Source: Bradyrhizobium sp. ORS 285
GTDB taxonomy: Bacteria; Pseudomonadota; Alphaproteobacteria; Rhizobiales; Xanthobacteraceae
DNA length: 64,000 nt
Assembly: GCF_900176205.1 (NCBI RefSeq)
Contig: NZ_LT859959.1
Coordinates: 496,001-560,000 of the forward strand
Direction of reading: 5' to 3'
Shown: one piece after another, positions 40,414 through 50,275 of the stretch
Layout of the letters: the number at the start of each line of letters is the position of its first letter
Numbering within the stretch: position 1 is the stretch's first letter
The notes under the pieces: model-generated
Database searches by the model: none
What the model saw: only the letters and a program-made list of their open reading frames with translations
Told to the model about the DNA's origin: nothing
Translations under genes and position numbers: made by a program

Positions 40414-41649
40414 TCACGCGCCCGCGAGCAGTCGCCGGCAGGTCTCGACGAACACGTCGGCGCCGGTGACGATATCAGCGTCGGAGGTGTTCTCGGTCCA
40501 GTGATGGCTGACGCCGCCGATCGACGGCACGAACAGCATCCCCGCGGGCATGATCGTCGCGAGCACCTGTGCATCATGCCCGGCGCCGCTCGGCATCCGC
40601 AGCGATTTGCCGCCGGCCAGCGCGCTGCTCGCCGCCTCGATCGCATCCTGGAAGCGGCTGTCCATCATCGCCGGCGCACCGGTGCGGATGCGCTCGACCG
40701 CGACCTGACACGGACCGGCCGCGGTGGCCTGCGCGGCCATCTCGCGCAGCAGCGCTTCGAGACGGTCGATGACTGCGGCATTGTCATCGCGAATCTGGAA
40801 CAGCATCTCGGCCTGACCGGGGATGATGCTGGGCGCGCCCGGATCGAGCGTGATGCGGCCGGTGGTCCACACTGTGCGCGGGCCGCATGCGGATGGGAAG
40901 CGCGCATCGATGTCGACGCAGAACCGGGCGAGCGCGAGACCGGCGTCCTTGCGCACAGCCATCCGCGTCGTGCCGGCGTGATTCTGCTCACCGGTGAAGA
41001 TGATGCGGTACTGCCAGATGCCGACGATCGAGGTGACCACGCCGACCTTGAGCTCGCCCTTCTCCAGCGTGTCGCCCTGCTCGATATGGGCTTCGAGATA
41101 GCCGATGTGGCGGCCGCGCTCGGCGTGCAGGCGAGGGCGTCCCGCCAGGCCCATCTCGGCCAGCGCCTCGCGCATCGTGCGCGGGCTGCTGCGGTCACGG
41201 GCGGCATCGATGTCGGCCTCGCTGACGTCGCCGACATAGGAGCGGCTGCCGAGGAAGGCGCCGAAATGGCCCTCCTCATCGCACCAGGAGGCGACTTCGA
41301 CCGCGCCCGCAATGGAGGGATCGGGGTTGAGCACGCGCGCTGCCTCGAGCGCGTAGATCACGCCGAGCGGGCCATCGAGCCAGCCGGCGTAGTTTTGACT
41401 CTCGAGATGCGATCCCGCCAGCAGCTTCGGCCCCGGTTTGGCGCTGATGCCGAGCACGTTGCCGATGCCGTCGATCTCAGGCGTGAGCTGCGCGTCGGGC
41501 AGGCGCGCGGCGAGCCAATCCAGCGACTGGCGGTGCGCTTCGGAAAAGGTCGGGCGGTGGACGCCGGTCTTGTAGGTGCCGAAGGCGCGCAGCGCGTTCA
41601 GATCGGCGAGGACGCGGGCGCCATCGGCGCGGCGGAGAGTGTCGGACAT
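40414..41649 (-). CDS. M20 family Zn-dependent amidohydrolase (hydantoinase/carbamoylase type)
   Basis: This 411-residue enzyme belongs to the family of N-carbamoyl-L-amino-acid hydrolases, allantoate amidohydrolases and ureidoglycolate/beta-ureidopropionase relatives. Metal ligands are visible as His81 in AGSHLESQNYAGWLDG, Asp92, and Glu124-Glu125 in WCDEEGHFG, followed by AHIEQG and the dimerisation domain from about residue 205. The exact substrate is open; a C-N hydrolase of an amide or carbamoyl compound is expected. It lies between tadC and tadD but has no obvious part in the pilus. Confidence 0.85.
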   Translation of the reverse strand: MSDTLRRADGARVLADLNALRAFGTYKTGVHRPTFSEAHRQSLDWLAARLPDAQLTPEIDGIGNVLGISAKPGPKLLAGSHLESQNYAGWLDGPLGVIYALEAARVLNPDPSIAGAVEVASWCDEEGHFGAFLGSRSYVGDVSEADIDAARDRSSPRTMREALAEMGLAGRPRLHAERGRHIGYLEAHIEQGDTLEKGELKVGVVTSIVGIWQYRIIFTGEQNHAGTTRMAVRKDAGLALARFCVDIDARFPSACGPRTVWTTGRITLDPGAPSIIPGQAEMLFQIRDDNAAVIDRLEALLREMAAQATAAGPCQVAVERIRTGAPAMMDSRFQDAIEAASSALAGGKSLRMPSGAGHDAQVLATIMPAGMLFVPSIGGVSHHWTENTSDADIVTGADVFVETCRRLLAGA

Positions 41650-41733
41650 CAGGCGGAGACCTCGATCATGCTCCGCCTAGCTTTCAAAGTGGCGCCGCGA
41701 CCGCAAGCGATATTTCGCTGGGCGGGGCATCAG

Positions 41734-42708
41734 TTACTGCATGGCCGCGACCTTGATGCCGGTCGGTCCCAGAATGACCACGAACAGCACAGGCAGGAAG
41801 AACAGGATCATCGGCACGGTCAGCTTCGGCGGCAGCGCCGCGGCCTTTTTCTCGGCCTCGTTCATGCGCATGTCGCGGTTTTCCTGTGCCATCACGCGCA
41901 GAGATTGCCCGAGCGGGGTGCCGTAGCGCTCCGATTGCTGGAGCGCGAGAGAGACCGACTTCACGCCTTCCAGGCCGGTGCGGCGGGCGAGGTTCTCATA
42001 GGCGATCTTGCGGTCCTGCAGATAGGAGAGTTCGGCGGTGGTCAGCGTGAACTCCTCCGACAGTGCGATGGACTGGCTGGCGATCTCGATCGACACCCTG
42101 CGGAAGGCGGCTTCGATCGACATGCCGGACTCGATGCAGATCAGCAGCAGGTCGAGGGCGTCCGGGAAGGCGCGCTTGATCGACAGCTGGCGCTTGGAGA
42201 TGGCATTGCTGAGGAACAGCATCGGCGCCTGCAGGCCGAGATAGGCCATGCCGACGCAGATGCCGATCTTGACCGGCATCGATTTCTGCAGATTGGCGAT
42301 GACGAAGACGTACAGCACGGTTCCGACGAACAGCACCACAGGCGTCACGAGGCGTGCGAACAGGAAGGTGATGTAGGGCGCCTGGCCGCGATAGCCTGCC
42401 ATGATCAGCTTGTCGCGGGCGGCCTCCTGGGCCAGCCACTTGGTGAGGTTGAAATCTTCCACCACCCTCGAGACCAGCTGTTTCGGCGTCTGCCGCAGCG
42501 AGACCTTCTCGCCGGCATTCAGTCGCTCACGCTCGCGCTGCTTGATGCGCTCGCGCTCGCTGGCGACCGCCTTCATGCGCTTGTTCAGGTTCTCGCCTGC
42601 GAACAGAGGCATGATCAGCGTATAGACGGTGGCGCTCGCCGCGATCGCGGCGAACAACATCGTCATGAAGTGAGGATCGTGCAGCTTGGTGACCAGAAAC
42701 TCGACCAT
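41734..42708 (-). CDS. tadC: Tad pilus inner-membrane protein TadC
   Basis: This 324-residue type II secretion F-domain protein has an N-terminal membrane segment (about 14-35), a second pair near 115-165, the T2SSF domain with RAFPDALDLLLICIESGMSIEAAFRRVS and a C-terminal segment LPPKLTVPMILFFLPVLFVVILGP. With TadB it forms the membrane platform for pilus assembly. It is separated from tadB by ten bases. It is the last tad gene of the leftward operon; the next gene leftward is the amidase, 85 bp on. Confidence 0.93.
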   Translation of the reverse strand: MVEFLVTKLHDPHFMTMLFAAIAASATVYTLIMPLFAGENLNKRMKAVASERERIKQRERERLNAGEKVSLRQTPKQLVSRVVEDFNLTKWLAQEAARDKLIMAGYRGQAPYITFLFARLVTPVVLFVGTVLYVFVIANLQKSMPVKIGICVGMAYLGLQAPMLFLSNAISKRQLSIKRAFPDALDLLLICIESGMSIEAAFRRVSIEIASQSIALSEEFTLTTAELSYLQDRKIAYENLARRTGLEGVKSVSLALQQSERYGTPLGQSLRVMAQENRDMRMNEAEKKAAALPPKLTVPMILFFLPVLFVVILGPTGIKVAAMQ

Positions 42709-42718
42709 GGTCCACCCC

Positions 42719-43693
42719 TCAGAAATCGAAGTTGATCATCTTCTTCATGACCAGGATGCCCATCGACATCCAGATCACGCAGCCGACCAGCATCAGCTGG
42801 CCGGTCGGATGGGTCCAGAGCAGCGAGATGTAGTCGGGCGTGCTCAGGTAGACCAGCAGCATCACGATCGGCGGCAGCGATCCGATGATGCCGGCCGAGG
42901 CCTTGGCTTCCATCGACATCGCCTGGATCTTCTCGGCCATCTTCTTGCGGTCGCGCAGAACCTTCGAAAGATTGCCCAGCGCCTCGGAGAGGTTGCCGCC
43001 GGACTTCTGCTGAATCGCGATGACGATGCCGAAGAAGTTGGCCTCGGGCAGCGGCATGCGCTCATACAGCCGCGCGCACGCTTCGCCGAGCGGCATGCCG
43101 ATCGCCTGGGTCTCGATGATCGCGAGGAACTCGCTACGTAACGGATCCGGCGCATCGGCGGCGACGACCTTGATCGACTCGAACAGCGGCAGGCCCGCCT
43201 TGATGCCGCGGACGATGACGTCGACGGCGTCCGGCAGCGCTGCCAGGAATTTCTTCTCGCGCCGCTTTTTGAGGTAGCCGAGGACCCAGCGCGGCAGGCC
43301 CAGACCGGCCGCAAAGCCGAGGCCGAGCGCGCCGAGCGGGCCGCCGCCGGCTAAGAAGGTGATGGCGCAGACAGCGAAGCCGAGAACGCCGGAGATGATC
43401 CAGAACTTCTGCACGGTCCAGTCGAGGCCAGCCTGCGAGATGCGCACGTTCAGCGGCACCTTGCTCTGCTTCTGCGCCTTGGCCTCGAGATCCTTCAGAG
43501 AGGTTTCGACCTGCTCGCGGCGCGAGCGCTGAGTGCGTTCGGTTTGACGCACCACCGGCTCGGCCTTGGCAACGCTGCTACGCCGCTGCTCGGCCTTCCG
43601 CTCTCCGGACAGCAGAGGATACAGAAACACCCAGGCCACGCCGCCGATGGCGGTCGCAGCGAGGAAGGCGAGAGCGAGAGCCTGAAACTTCAT
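42719..43693 (-). CDS. tadB: Tad pilus inner-membrane protein TadB
   Basis: This 324-residue protein has an N-terminal membrane segment (residues 3-27), two central segments (WIISGVLGFAVCAITFLAGGGPLGALGLGF), the T2SSF domain with LPDAVDVIVRGIKAGLPLFESIKVVAAD and EANFFGIVIAIQQKSGGNLSEALGNLSKVLRDR, and a C-terminal pair. It is the platform partner of TadC and interacts with the CpaF ATPase, encoded 12 bp upstream. Confidence 0.93.
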   Translation of the reverse strand: MKFQALALAFLAATAIGGVAWVFLYPLLSGERKAEQRRSSVAKAEPVVRQTERTQRSRREQVETSLKDLEAKAQKQSKVPLNVRISQAGLDWTVQKFWIISGVLGFAVCAITFLAGGGPLGALGLGFAAGLGLPRWVLGYLKKRREKKFLAALPDAVDVIVRGIKAGLPLFESIKVVAADAPDPLRSEFLAIIETQAIGMPLGEACARLYERMPLPEANFFGIVIAIQQKSGGNLSEALGNLSKVLRDRKKMAEKIQAMSMEAKASAGIIGSLPPIVMLLVYLSTPDYISLLWTHPTGQLMLVGCVIWMSMGILVMKKMINFDF

Positions 43694-43704
43694 GGGGTCT
43701 CCCT

Positions 43705-45168
43705 TTATTCCTTGCTCGCGACCTCGGCGGCGTCGAGCGCAGCCGCCAACCGTTTCTCTTCGCCGTAATAGCGCGCACGCTCCCAGAAGCGGGGCCGGCC
43801 GATGCCGGTCGAGCGATGCCGGCCGATGATCTTGCCGTTCGCGTCCTCGCCGATCATGTCGTAAAGGAAGACGTCCTGGGTGATGATGGTGTCGCCTTCC
43901 ATGCCCATCACCTCGGTGATGTGCGTGATGCGGCGCGAGCCGTCGCGCAGGCGGGCGGCCTGGACGATGACGTCGATCGAGGCGCAGATCATCTCGCGGA
44001 TGGTGCGCGAGGGCAGCGAGAAGCCGCCCATGGTGATCATGGATTCGCAGCGCGACAGTGCTTCGCGCGGGTTATTGGCGTGCAAGGTGCCCATAGAGCC
44101 GTCGTGACCGGTGTTCATGGCCTGGAGGAGGTCGAACGCCTCCGGGCCGCGGACCTCGCCGACGATGATGCGTTCTGGGCGCATACGCAGGCAGTTCCTG
44201 ACCAGCTCGCGCATGGTCACCTGGCCTTCGCCCTCGATGTTGGGCGGCCGGGTTTCCAGGCGCACCACGTGCGGCTGCTGCAGCTGAAGTTCGGCCGCGT
44301 CCTCGCAGGTGATGACGCGCTCGTCATGATCGATGTAGTTGGTCAGGCAGTTCAACAGCGTGGTCTTGCCCGAGCCGGTACCGCCGGAGATCAGCACGTT
44401 GCAGCGGACCCGCCCGATGATCTGCAGGATTTCGGCGCCTTCCGGCGAGATGGCGCCGAACTTCACCAACTGATCGAGGGTGAGCTTGTCCTTCTTGAAC
44501 TTTCGAATCGTGAGCGCAGGACCATCGATCGCCAGCGGCGGCACGATGGCGTTGACGCGGGAGCCGTCGGCGAGACGGGCGTCGCAGATCGGCGAGGATT
44601 CGTCGACGCGGCGGCCGACCTGGCTGACGATGCGCTGGCAGATGTTCAGCAATTGCTGATTGTCGCGGAAACGGATGCCGGTGCGTTGAATCTTGCCGTT
44701 GACTTCGATGAAGACCGTGCCGGCGCCGTTGACCATGATGTCGGCGATGTCGTCGCGCGACAGCAGCGGCTCAAGTGGGCCGTAGCCGAGCACGTCGTTG
44801 CAGATATCGTCGAGCAGCTCCTCCTGCTCGGCAATCGACATCACGATGTTCTTGATCGCGATGATCTCGTTGACGATGTCGCGGATTTCCTCGCGCGCGG
44901 ATTCGCCGTCGAGCTTGGCGAGCTGGGCGAGGTCGATGGCCTCGATCAGCGCGCCGAAGATCGTCGCCTTGACCTGGTAGTAATTGTCCGAGCGTCGGGC
45001 TTCGACCACCGGCGGGGGCGGGGGAGGAGCCTGCCGGGTCGGGGCCAGAGGAGGCGACGACACGGCTGGAGACGCCGCACGGGGGGCCGCCGGCGCCAGC
45101 TCCGGCGCTGGCGCGGCCGGCCTGAGGGTCCTTGTATCGTTATCCGTTCCGCTACGCTTACCAAACAC
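43705..45168 (-). CDS. cpaF: Tad pilus assembly ATPase CpaF/TadA
   Basis: This 487-residue GspE/CpaF ATPase has a Pro/Ala-rich N-terminal tail (about 1-60), the CpaF N-domain, Walker [10 protein letters not shown] near residue 262, [33 protein letters not shown] (Asp/Glu box) and [37 protein letters not shown] (Walker B/His box). It powers extension and retraction of the pilus. It is highly characteristic, with tadB next downstream and cpaE upstream. Confidence 0.96.
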   Translation of the reverse strand: MFGKRSGTDNDTRTLRPAAPAPELAPAAPRAASPAVSSPPLAPTRQAPPPPPPVVEARRSDNYYQVKATIFGALIEAIDLAQLAKLDGESAREEIRDIVNEIIAIKNIVMSIAEQEELLDDICNDVLGYGPLEPLLSRDDIADIMVNGAGTVFIEVNGKIQRTGIRFRDNQQLLNICQRIVSQVGRRVDESSPICDARLADGSRVNAIVPPLAIDGPALTIRKFKKDKLTLDQLVKFGAISPEGAEILQIIGRVRCNVLISGGTGSGKTTLLNCLTNYIDHDERVITCEDAAELQLQQPHVVRLETRPPNIEGEGQVTMRELVRNCLRMRPERIIVGEVRGPEAFDLLQAMNTGHDGSMGTLHANNPREALSRCESMITMGGFSLPSRTIREMICASIDVIVQAARLRDGSRRITHITEVMGMEGDTIITQDVFLYDMIGEDANGKIIGRHRSTGIGRPRFWERARYYGEEKRLAAALDAAEVASKE

Positions 45169-45189
45169 GACCTACAACTCCACGCGTGC

Positions 45190-46458
45190 TTACTTCGCCT
45201 TCAACTTGTCCAGCAGAGGCGACAGGAAGGAGCCCTTCGGCTTCTTGGTCTCGCCGCGGCCGGTGAGCCGCTGAGCGATCTGGAGAAACATCTCGGTCGT
45301 CCGATGATTGGGCGACATCTCCGCAATCATCTGGCCGTTGTTGGCGGCCGCACCGAAGATCTGCGGCTCGAACGGAATCGTAACGATCGGTGGGCTTTCG
45401 ATCGCCTTGGCGAACTCGCTGGCATTGATCTCCGGCCGCTTGGGGACGCCGACCTGGTTCAGGCAGTAGAGCGGCATGCGGTCGTTGGGGCGAGCGGCCT
45501 TGAGGAGATCGAACATGTTCTTGGTGTTGCGCAGCGAAGCGAGATCGGGCGCTGCGACGATCAGGATGTCGTCGGCGCTGATCAGCGCCCGCTTGGTCCA
45601 GCCCGACCATTGGTGCGGCACGTCGAGCACGATGCACGGCATCGAGGCGCGCAGCGTGTCGAAGATCGCGTCGAAGGCCTCGGCGCCGAAATCATAGACG
45701 CGGTCGAGCGTCGCCGGCGCGGCCAGCAGGCTCAGATGATCGGTGCATTTCGACAGCAGCCGGTCCATGAAGGCGATGTCGATGCGATCGGGCGAGAACA
45801 CGGCGTCCGCGATGCCCTGGGCCGGATCCTGGTTGTAGTCCAGGCCGGCAGTGCCGAAAGCGAGATCGAGATCGGCGACCACCGAATCCATCGACAGATC
45901 GCGGGCGATTGCCCAGGCGATATTGTGCGCGATGGTCGATGCGCCGGCGCCGCCCTTGGCTCCGACCACGGCAATGATGCGCCCGACGGCCTTGGCCTCC
46001 GGAGCCGAGAACAGGTTGCAGATCGAACGCACAACGTCGATCGGGGTCACCGGCGACAGCACATAGTCGCTGACGCCGCGGCGCACGAGCTCACGATACA
46101 GCGTGACATCGTTGACGCGGCCGATGACGACCACGCGCGTGCCGGGATCGCAGACGGTCGCGAGCTGATCGAGACCGGCCAGGATGTCGGAGCGCGCATC
46201 GGTCTCCAGAATGATGACGTTCGGCGTCGGCGCCGAGCGATAGGCTTCGATCGCCGCCGCCATGCCGCCCATCTGAACCTTCAGATGCGCCTTGCCGAGC
46301 CGCCGGTCTTCACCGGCCGCCTGTACGGTCGCGGCGGTTTCCACCGTTTCGCAGAACGCCTGCACCGAGACACGCGGCGCCGGCGCGATGTGATCGTCGG
46401 CCGGCGGCGGCACGACGTCAGGCTGCTCCTCTTGGGTCTGTCGGGCGTAGCTGATCAT
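45190..46458 (-). CDS. cpaE: Tad pilus localisation ATPase-like protein CpaE/TadZ
   Basis: This 422-residue protein has an N-terminal receiver-like domain (about 50-140) and a C-terminal MinD/ParA domain with a deviant Walker A GAKGGAGAST at about residues 162-171 and DLDLAFGTAGLDYNQ in the switch region. Such proteins localise the pilus machine to a cell pole. Its start overlaps the cpaD stop by four bases (ATGA). Confidence 0.93.
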   Translation of the reverse strand: MISYARQTQEEQPDVVPPPADDHIAPAPRVSVQAFCETVETAATVQAAGEDRRLGKAHLKVQMGGMAAAIEAYRSAPTPNVIILETDARSDILAGLDQLATVCDPGTRVVVIGRVNDVTLYRELVRRGVSDYVLSPVTPIDVVRSICNLFSAPEAKAVGRIIAVVGAKGGAGASTIAHNIAWAIARDLSMDSVVADLDLAFGTAGLDYNQDPAQGIADAVFSPDRIDIAFMDRLLSKCTDHLSLLAAPATLDRVYDFGAEAFDAIFDTLRASMPCIVLDVPHQWSGWTKRALISADDILIVAAPDLASLRNTKNMFDLLKAARPNDRMPLYCLNQVGVPKRPEINASEFAKAIESPPIVTIPFEPQIFGAAANNGQMIAEMSPNHRTTEMFLQIAQRLTGRGETKKPKGSFLSPLLDKLKAK

Positions 46459-47195
46459 TTGCCTGTGTCACTGAGTTTGGCCTTGTCGGCCTCGGGATAC
46501 GTGATCGCGGTTGACGCTCCCTTGCGGTATTTCTCGAACAACGCGGTGCGCCGGGTGGTGTAGGACGGGGTCTCGGCTCGGGGCTGGACCAGATCGGCCG
46601 GGTTGTCGACCATCGCCGCCATGTTGCGCTGATAGGCGCAGCCGAAGTTCCAGTCCGGCTTGTTGTCGAACCAGTTCTTGTTCTTGATCGAGGGCCCGAG
46701 ATCGTCCGGCCAGACACCGCAGGGACCGGCGGTGGCCGAGAGCTTCGGATAGCTCAGCCGGATCGCAGCCATCTGGCGCGGGTCCTTGGGCTGGTAGTTG
46801 CGCACCGTGAGGCCGTGCGGCGGAACGCCGGCAGCCGCGAACAGGGATTGGATCTCCCGCATCGAATCGGCGGCCGCGCGTGCGTTCGGCGTGCCGGTCG
46901 GCACGTCGGCCACGATGGCGCCCGTGCCCTGGCGCATCCAGCTTTGCGCTAACCCCATGACCTCGGCGCGCTGCTCGGCCATCAGGCCGCCGCGGCCCTG
47001 GCCGACGAACACGATGAGGGAGTCCGGAGCTTCCTGGACCGCGATTGGGTGGCGCAGCCGGTAGTCGTCGGGGATGCTGGCCGTGATGGCCGGATCCCTG
47101 CGGAAGTTGCAGGCGCCGAGCAGGACTGCGGTCCCGGCAAGAGCGACGGCAAGCTGCAGTCGGCGGCGTCGAGCAAGGCTGGGTGTCGTGGTCAT
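46455..47195 (-). CDS. cpaD: Tad pilus lipoprotein CpaD
   Basis: This 246-residue protein has a lipoprotein signal with Cys29 (VLLGAC), then NFRRDPAITASIPDDYRLRHPIAVQEAPDSLIVFVGQGRGGL, the typical CpaD opening, and GPCGVWPDDLGPS with NWFDNKPDWNFGCAYQRNMAAMVDNPADLVQPR, strongly conserved in CpaD. It is an outer-membrane-linked accessory of the CpaC secretin. The gene lies 23 bp after cpaC. Confidence 0.92.
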   Translation of the reverse strand: MTTTPSLARRRRLQLAVALAGTAVLLGACNFRRDPAITASIPDDYRLRHPIAVQEAPDSLIVFVGQGRGGLMAEQRAEVMGLAQSWMRQGTGAIVADVPTGTPNARAAADSMREIQSLFAAAGVPPHGLTVRNYQPKDPRQMAAIRLSYPKLSATAGPCGVWPDDLGPSIKNKNWFDNKPDWNFGCAYQRNMAAMVDNPADLVQPRAETPSYTTRRTALFEKYRKGASTAITYPEADKAKLSDTGK

Positions 47196-47218
47196 GGGTG
47201 CAAGTCCTTGGTCCCTGC

Positions 47219-48703
47219 TCAGTCCGTGATGAAGCCGTAGGTGCCGCGGTAGTTGCGGGCCGGTTCGGTCCGTCCCGGCACCCCATAGATGCGGTTGATG
47301 CTGCCCAGGAGCTCGGCCTGCGGATCTGAAGCCGCCGCAAAGCCGTCATCCGGACGGGAGAGATCCTTCTGCGCAACGGCGCGCACGACGAACGGCGTCA
47401 CCAGCACCATCAGTTCGGTCTGGTTGTTGACGTAGTCGCGGCTGCGGAACAGCGCACCGAGCACCGGAAGCTGCATCAGGCCCGGCATGCCGCTGATCGC
47501 CAGCTTGGTCTGCTGCTGGATCAGGCCGGCCATCGCCATCGCGCCACCCGAAGGAATCTCGAGCGTCGTCTCGGCGCGCCGGGTCTTGATCGAGGGCACG
47601 GTCAGCGAGTTCGTGGTGGTGGCGCTCACCGCCTGCGACAGGGTGATCGCATTCTCGTTGGAGAGCTCAGAAACCTCGGTCATCACCCGCATCGAGATGC
47701 GGCCTTCGCTCAGCACGACCGGCGTGAAGTTCAGCGAGATGCCGAACTTCTTGAAGCTGATTTGCGTCGTACAGACGTGGGTCGTCGGATCGCACGAATA
47801 GCCGGCCGGAACCGGAAATTCGCCGCCGGCGATGAAGGTTGCCGACTCGCCGGAGATCGCGGTCAGGTTCGGTTCGGCCAGAGTCCGGATGACGCCCGCG
47901 TTCTCCATGGCCCGCAGCGTGGCTGACACGGATGGTGTCGCTCCTCCGAGCGCCGCGGTTACGGCATTGTTGGAGACGAGGTTGCTGCCATAGGCCGTGA
48001 ACGGATTGGAGTTGGCGAATTTGACCACGGCCGTGCCGTAGTTGAGCTGGCCGGAGAGATCGATGCCGAGCTGCTTGACGACCGAGCGCTGCACCTCGGC
48101 GACTGTCACCTTCAGCATGACCTGGTCGCGGCCGCGGACGGTGATCGAGTTGACGACCTTCTCCGTGCCGCCGGCGAGGCGGGCGGCGAGCTCGCCGGCC
48201 TGCTGGGCCTCGATCTGGCTCGAGGCCGAGCCGGTCAGCACGACGCTTTCGCCGAGGCCTTCGATCTGGATGTCGGCGTTCGGCAACAGCTGCTTCAGCG
48301 CTGCGCGCGCGCCGTTCAGATCGCGCTTCACGGCGATGTCATAGGCCGCGATCTGCTGGCCCTGCGCGTCGAAGAAGACGATGTTGGTCTGGCCGATCGC
48401 CGCGCCGATGATGTAGGCGCGCTGCGACGAGCGCACCACGGCGTTCGCGATCTTCGGATCGGCGACGAGGACGTCCTTGATGTCGCGCGGCAGGTCGATG
48501 ACCACGGACTTGCCGATCCCAAGCGCGAGGAAGCGCGCGTTGATCTGGCCGTCGGCGGCGGCGGCCGTTGCGGCCGCCGGGCGGTAATCCGCCGCGATCA
48601 CCGGTGCAAGCGCAGGATTCAAGGTCAGCGCAGCAGCGGCCGAAAACGACAGCGCGCGGACCATCAAGGTCCGCAGTTTCCGCTGATTTTCGCTGCAAGT
48701 CAT
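47219..48703 (-). CDS. cpaC: Tad pilus outer-membrane secretin CpaC/RcpA
   Basis: This secretin of about 494 residues has a signal peptide (about 15-37, ALSFSAAAALTLNPALA), the T2SS-T3SS pilus N-domain (LGIGKSVVIDLPRDIKDVLVADPKIANAVV), a BON-like part and the secretin domain with VPSIKTRRAETTLEIPSGGAMAMAGLIQ. It forms the outer-membrane channel for the pilus. The ATG at 48703 (MTCSENQRK) follows GAGG by nine bases; a GTG at 48724, overlapping the cpaB stop, is an alternative. Confidence 0.93.
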   Translation of the reverse strand: MTCSENQRKLRTLMVRALSFSAAAALTLNPALAPVIAADYRPAAATAAAADGQINARFLALGIGKSVVIDLPRDIKDVLVADPKIANAVVRSSQRAYIIGAAIGQTNIVFFDAQGQQIAAYDIAVKRDLNGARAALKQLLPNADIQIEGLGESVVLTGSASSQIEAQQAGELAARLAGGTEKVVNSITVRGRDQVMLKVTVAEVQRSVVKQLGIDLSGQLNYGTAVVKFANSNPFTAYGSNLVSNNAVTAALGGATPSVSATLRAMENAGVIRTLAEPNLTAISGESATFIAGGEFPVPAGYSCDPTTHVCTTQISFKKFGISLNFTPVVLSEGRISMRVMTEVSELSNENAITLSQAVSATTTNSLTVPSIKTRRAETTLEIPSGGAMAMAGLIQQQTKLAISGMPGLMQLPVLGALFRSRDYVNNQTELMVLVTPFVVRAVAQKDLSRPDDGFAAASDPQAELLGSINRIYGVPGRTEPARNYRGTYGFITD

Positions 48704-48720
48704 CTTGGTAGTCCTCTCGG

Positions 48721-49521
48721 TCACTTCTGCGTCGTCATGGTGCTGGGAATGCCGAAGCGAACGACGGCAACGCTGTCGCCACGCCTGCGGCTGTTCTCAT
48801 CCGGCAGCTTCTCGGCCATGTTGACGTCGGCAATGCTGCGGAGCGCCAGCGACAGGGTCCCGGTCTGCCGGGCCCGCGCGAGCGACTCGGCCTGCTCGGG
48901 CTTCAGCTCCAGCGTCACTGTCTTGCCGACGACCGTGGTCTGGCCGTCCTTTTCCTTGGGCGCCTGATCGATCGCCAGGACGCGGATGTTCGACAGAATG
49001 ATCTCCGAGCTGACGATGTCGCCCGCATTGGGCTGATCCGGCATCCGCTCGCGCTTGGACAGGATCACGTCGACCCGGTCATTGGGCAGAATGAAGCCGC
49101 CGGCACCTGTCTCGGGCGAAATCTCGGTAGAGACCGCGCGCATGCCCGACGGCAGGATCGCCGCCATGAAGCCCGAGCCATCGGCCTTGACCAGCTTCTG
49201 CTCGCGGATCGGCTCACCCGCAATGAACGGCGCCCGGGCGATCATGCCGGTCACCTCGGTATCGCCCTTTGCGCGGTCCTTGCGCTGAATGAAGCTGGAA
49301 CTCGTGGTCGCGGCGGGCCAGCTCTGCCATTGCAGATGCTCCGGCTTGATCGACTGGCCGAGAGGGATGTCCGACTTGGCGATGAGAACATCGACCGTCT
49401 CGACCGCCGGCGCGACTGCGGCAACGGGAGCCGGCCGATCGTCGGATCCGCTCGCCAGATATGCGGCTATGCCGCCAGCGCCCACAGCGATGGTCAGAAC
49501 CACAATGCGTGCGGTATTCAT
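48721..49521 (-). CDS. cpaB: Tad pilus assembly protein CpaB/RcpC
   Basis: This protein of about 266 residues has an N-terminal membrane anchor (RIVVLTIAVGAGGIAAYLASG), then the SAF domain with VDVLIAKSDIPLGQSIKPEHLQWQSWP, and RAVSTEISPETGAGGFILPNDRVDVILSKR, all diagnostic for CpaB/RcpC. The ATG at 49521 is preferred; one at 49539 adds six residues. It is the first gene of the main cpaB-tadC run. Confidence 0.92.
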   Translation of the reverse strand: MNTARIVVLTIAVGAGGIAAYLASGSDDRPAPVAAVAPAVETVDVLIAKSDIPLGQSIKPEHLQWQSWPAATTSSSFIQRKDRAKGDTEVTGMIARAPFIAGEPIREQKLVKADGSGFMAAILPSGMRAVSTEISPETGAGGFILPNDRVDVILSKRERMPDQPNAGDIVSSEIILSNIRVLAIDQAPKEKDGQTTVVGKTVTLELKPEQAESLARARQTGTLSLALRSIADVNMAEKLPDENSRRRGDSVAVVRFGIPSTMTTQK

Positions 49522-49594
49522 ACGCTTCACTTTCCACATTACGCCGCGACGCTTGCGCCGCCGTGATGGGAGTTGAGCAGTTATTCGTCAAAGC

Positions 49595-49626
49595 ATGGTT
49601 AATGAGGCGTATCTAAATCGCCTTAA
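49595..49626 (-). promoter_or_regulatory. Possible CtrA-like site upstream of cpaB
   Basis: Read on the minus strand, the segment has TTAAGGCGATTTAGA followed by a perfect TTAACCAT octamer (49602-49595), which is a CtrA half-site in alphaproteobacteria. It lies about 75 bp before the cpaB start. The regulation is inferred. Confidence 0.4.
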
Positions 49627-49647
49627 CACCGCGTTCACACGGTGTTT

Positions 49648-50172
49648 TCAGAGCAATGCAAGACGCGCAGCGTCGATCGCCTTCACCCAGTCGGTCTCCG
49701 GGTAGACCATCAGGGCGCCCAGGGCGAGCGCGATGCCGTAGGGAACGCCGCTGTCCTTGGCGTGGAGGCGCGCAAGCCAGGGTTGCCCTGCGAGCATGTA
49801 GGGCAGGGGCAATTGCCGGAACTGCATGAGAGCGAGCGTGAGCACGCCGCCGAAGATCGAGGCGTACAACAGATAGTTCATCAAATGGGCGAAGCCGAAC
49901 CACAGCGCGGCCGCCGAAGCGACCTTGGCGTCGCCGCCGCCGATCCAGCCAAGCGCGAAGCACGTAAAGGCGATCACCAGCAGCAGCGCGCCGGCGGCGA
50001 CATGCATCAGCATGTCGTTCATGCCCATTCCGCTCAGCGGCGCCAGCACCAGGAATCCCGCGATGAGTGCCACCGAGACCCGGTTCGAAATGGTCATCGT
50101 GAACAGGTCGCTCGCCGCGGCGAAGGCCATCAGAGCCGGAAACAGCAGCAGGCGCGCGAGATCGAGGGTCAT
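49648..50172 (-). CDS. cpaA: Prepilin peptidase CpaA/TadV
   Basis: This 174-residue polytopic A24 peptidase has the two catalytic aspartates Asp22 (ASDLFTMTI) and Asp81 in the GGGDAK motif. It has about five membrane segments and no N-methylase domain, as expected for Tad systems. It cleaves the leader of Flp and the TadE-like pseudopilins. It lies between flp and cpaB. Confidence 0.93.
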   Translation of the reverse strand: MTLDLARLLLFPALMAFAAASDLFTMTISNRVSVALIAGFLVLAPLSGMGMNDMLMHVAAGALLLVIAFTCFALGWIGGGDAKVASAAALWFGFAHLMNYLLYASIFGGVLTLALMQFRQLPLPYMLAGQPWLARLHAKDSGVPYGIALALGALMVYPETDWVKAIDAARLALL

Positions 50173-50275
50173 GGGCTCTCAACGGCATCGAACCGGCGCG
50201 GAATGCGCTGGCTCGGTCAACCTAGCGGCAACAGATAAATGATCGGGAAACGATCGGGCGTCCTGCCGTCCGGTC

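Noticed and set aside
40501..42735. Plus-strand open frame of about 744 codons opposite the amidase and tadC
   Set aside because: It spans two real genes and an intergenic gap on the other strand, and its composition is that of a frame shadow.
43816..46563. Plus-strand open frame of about 915 codons opposite cpaF and cpaE
   Set aside because: Shadow of two highly conserved pilus genes; no ribosome site and no recognisable protein.
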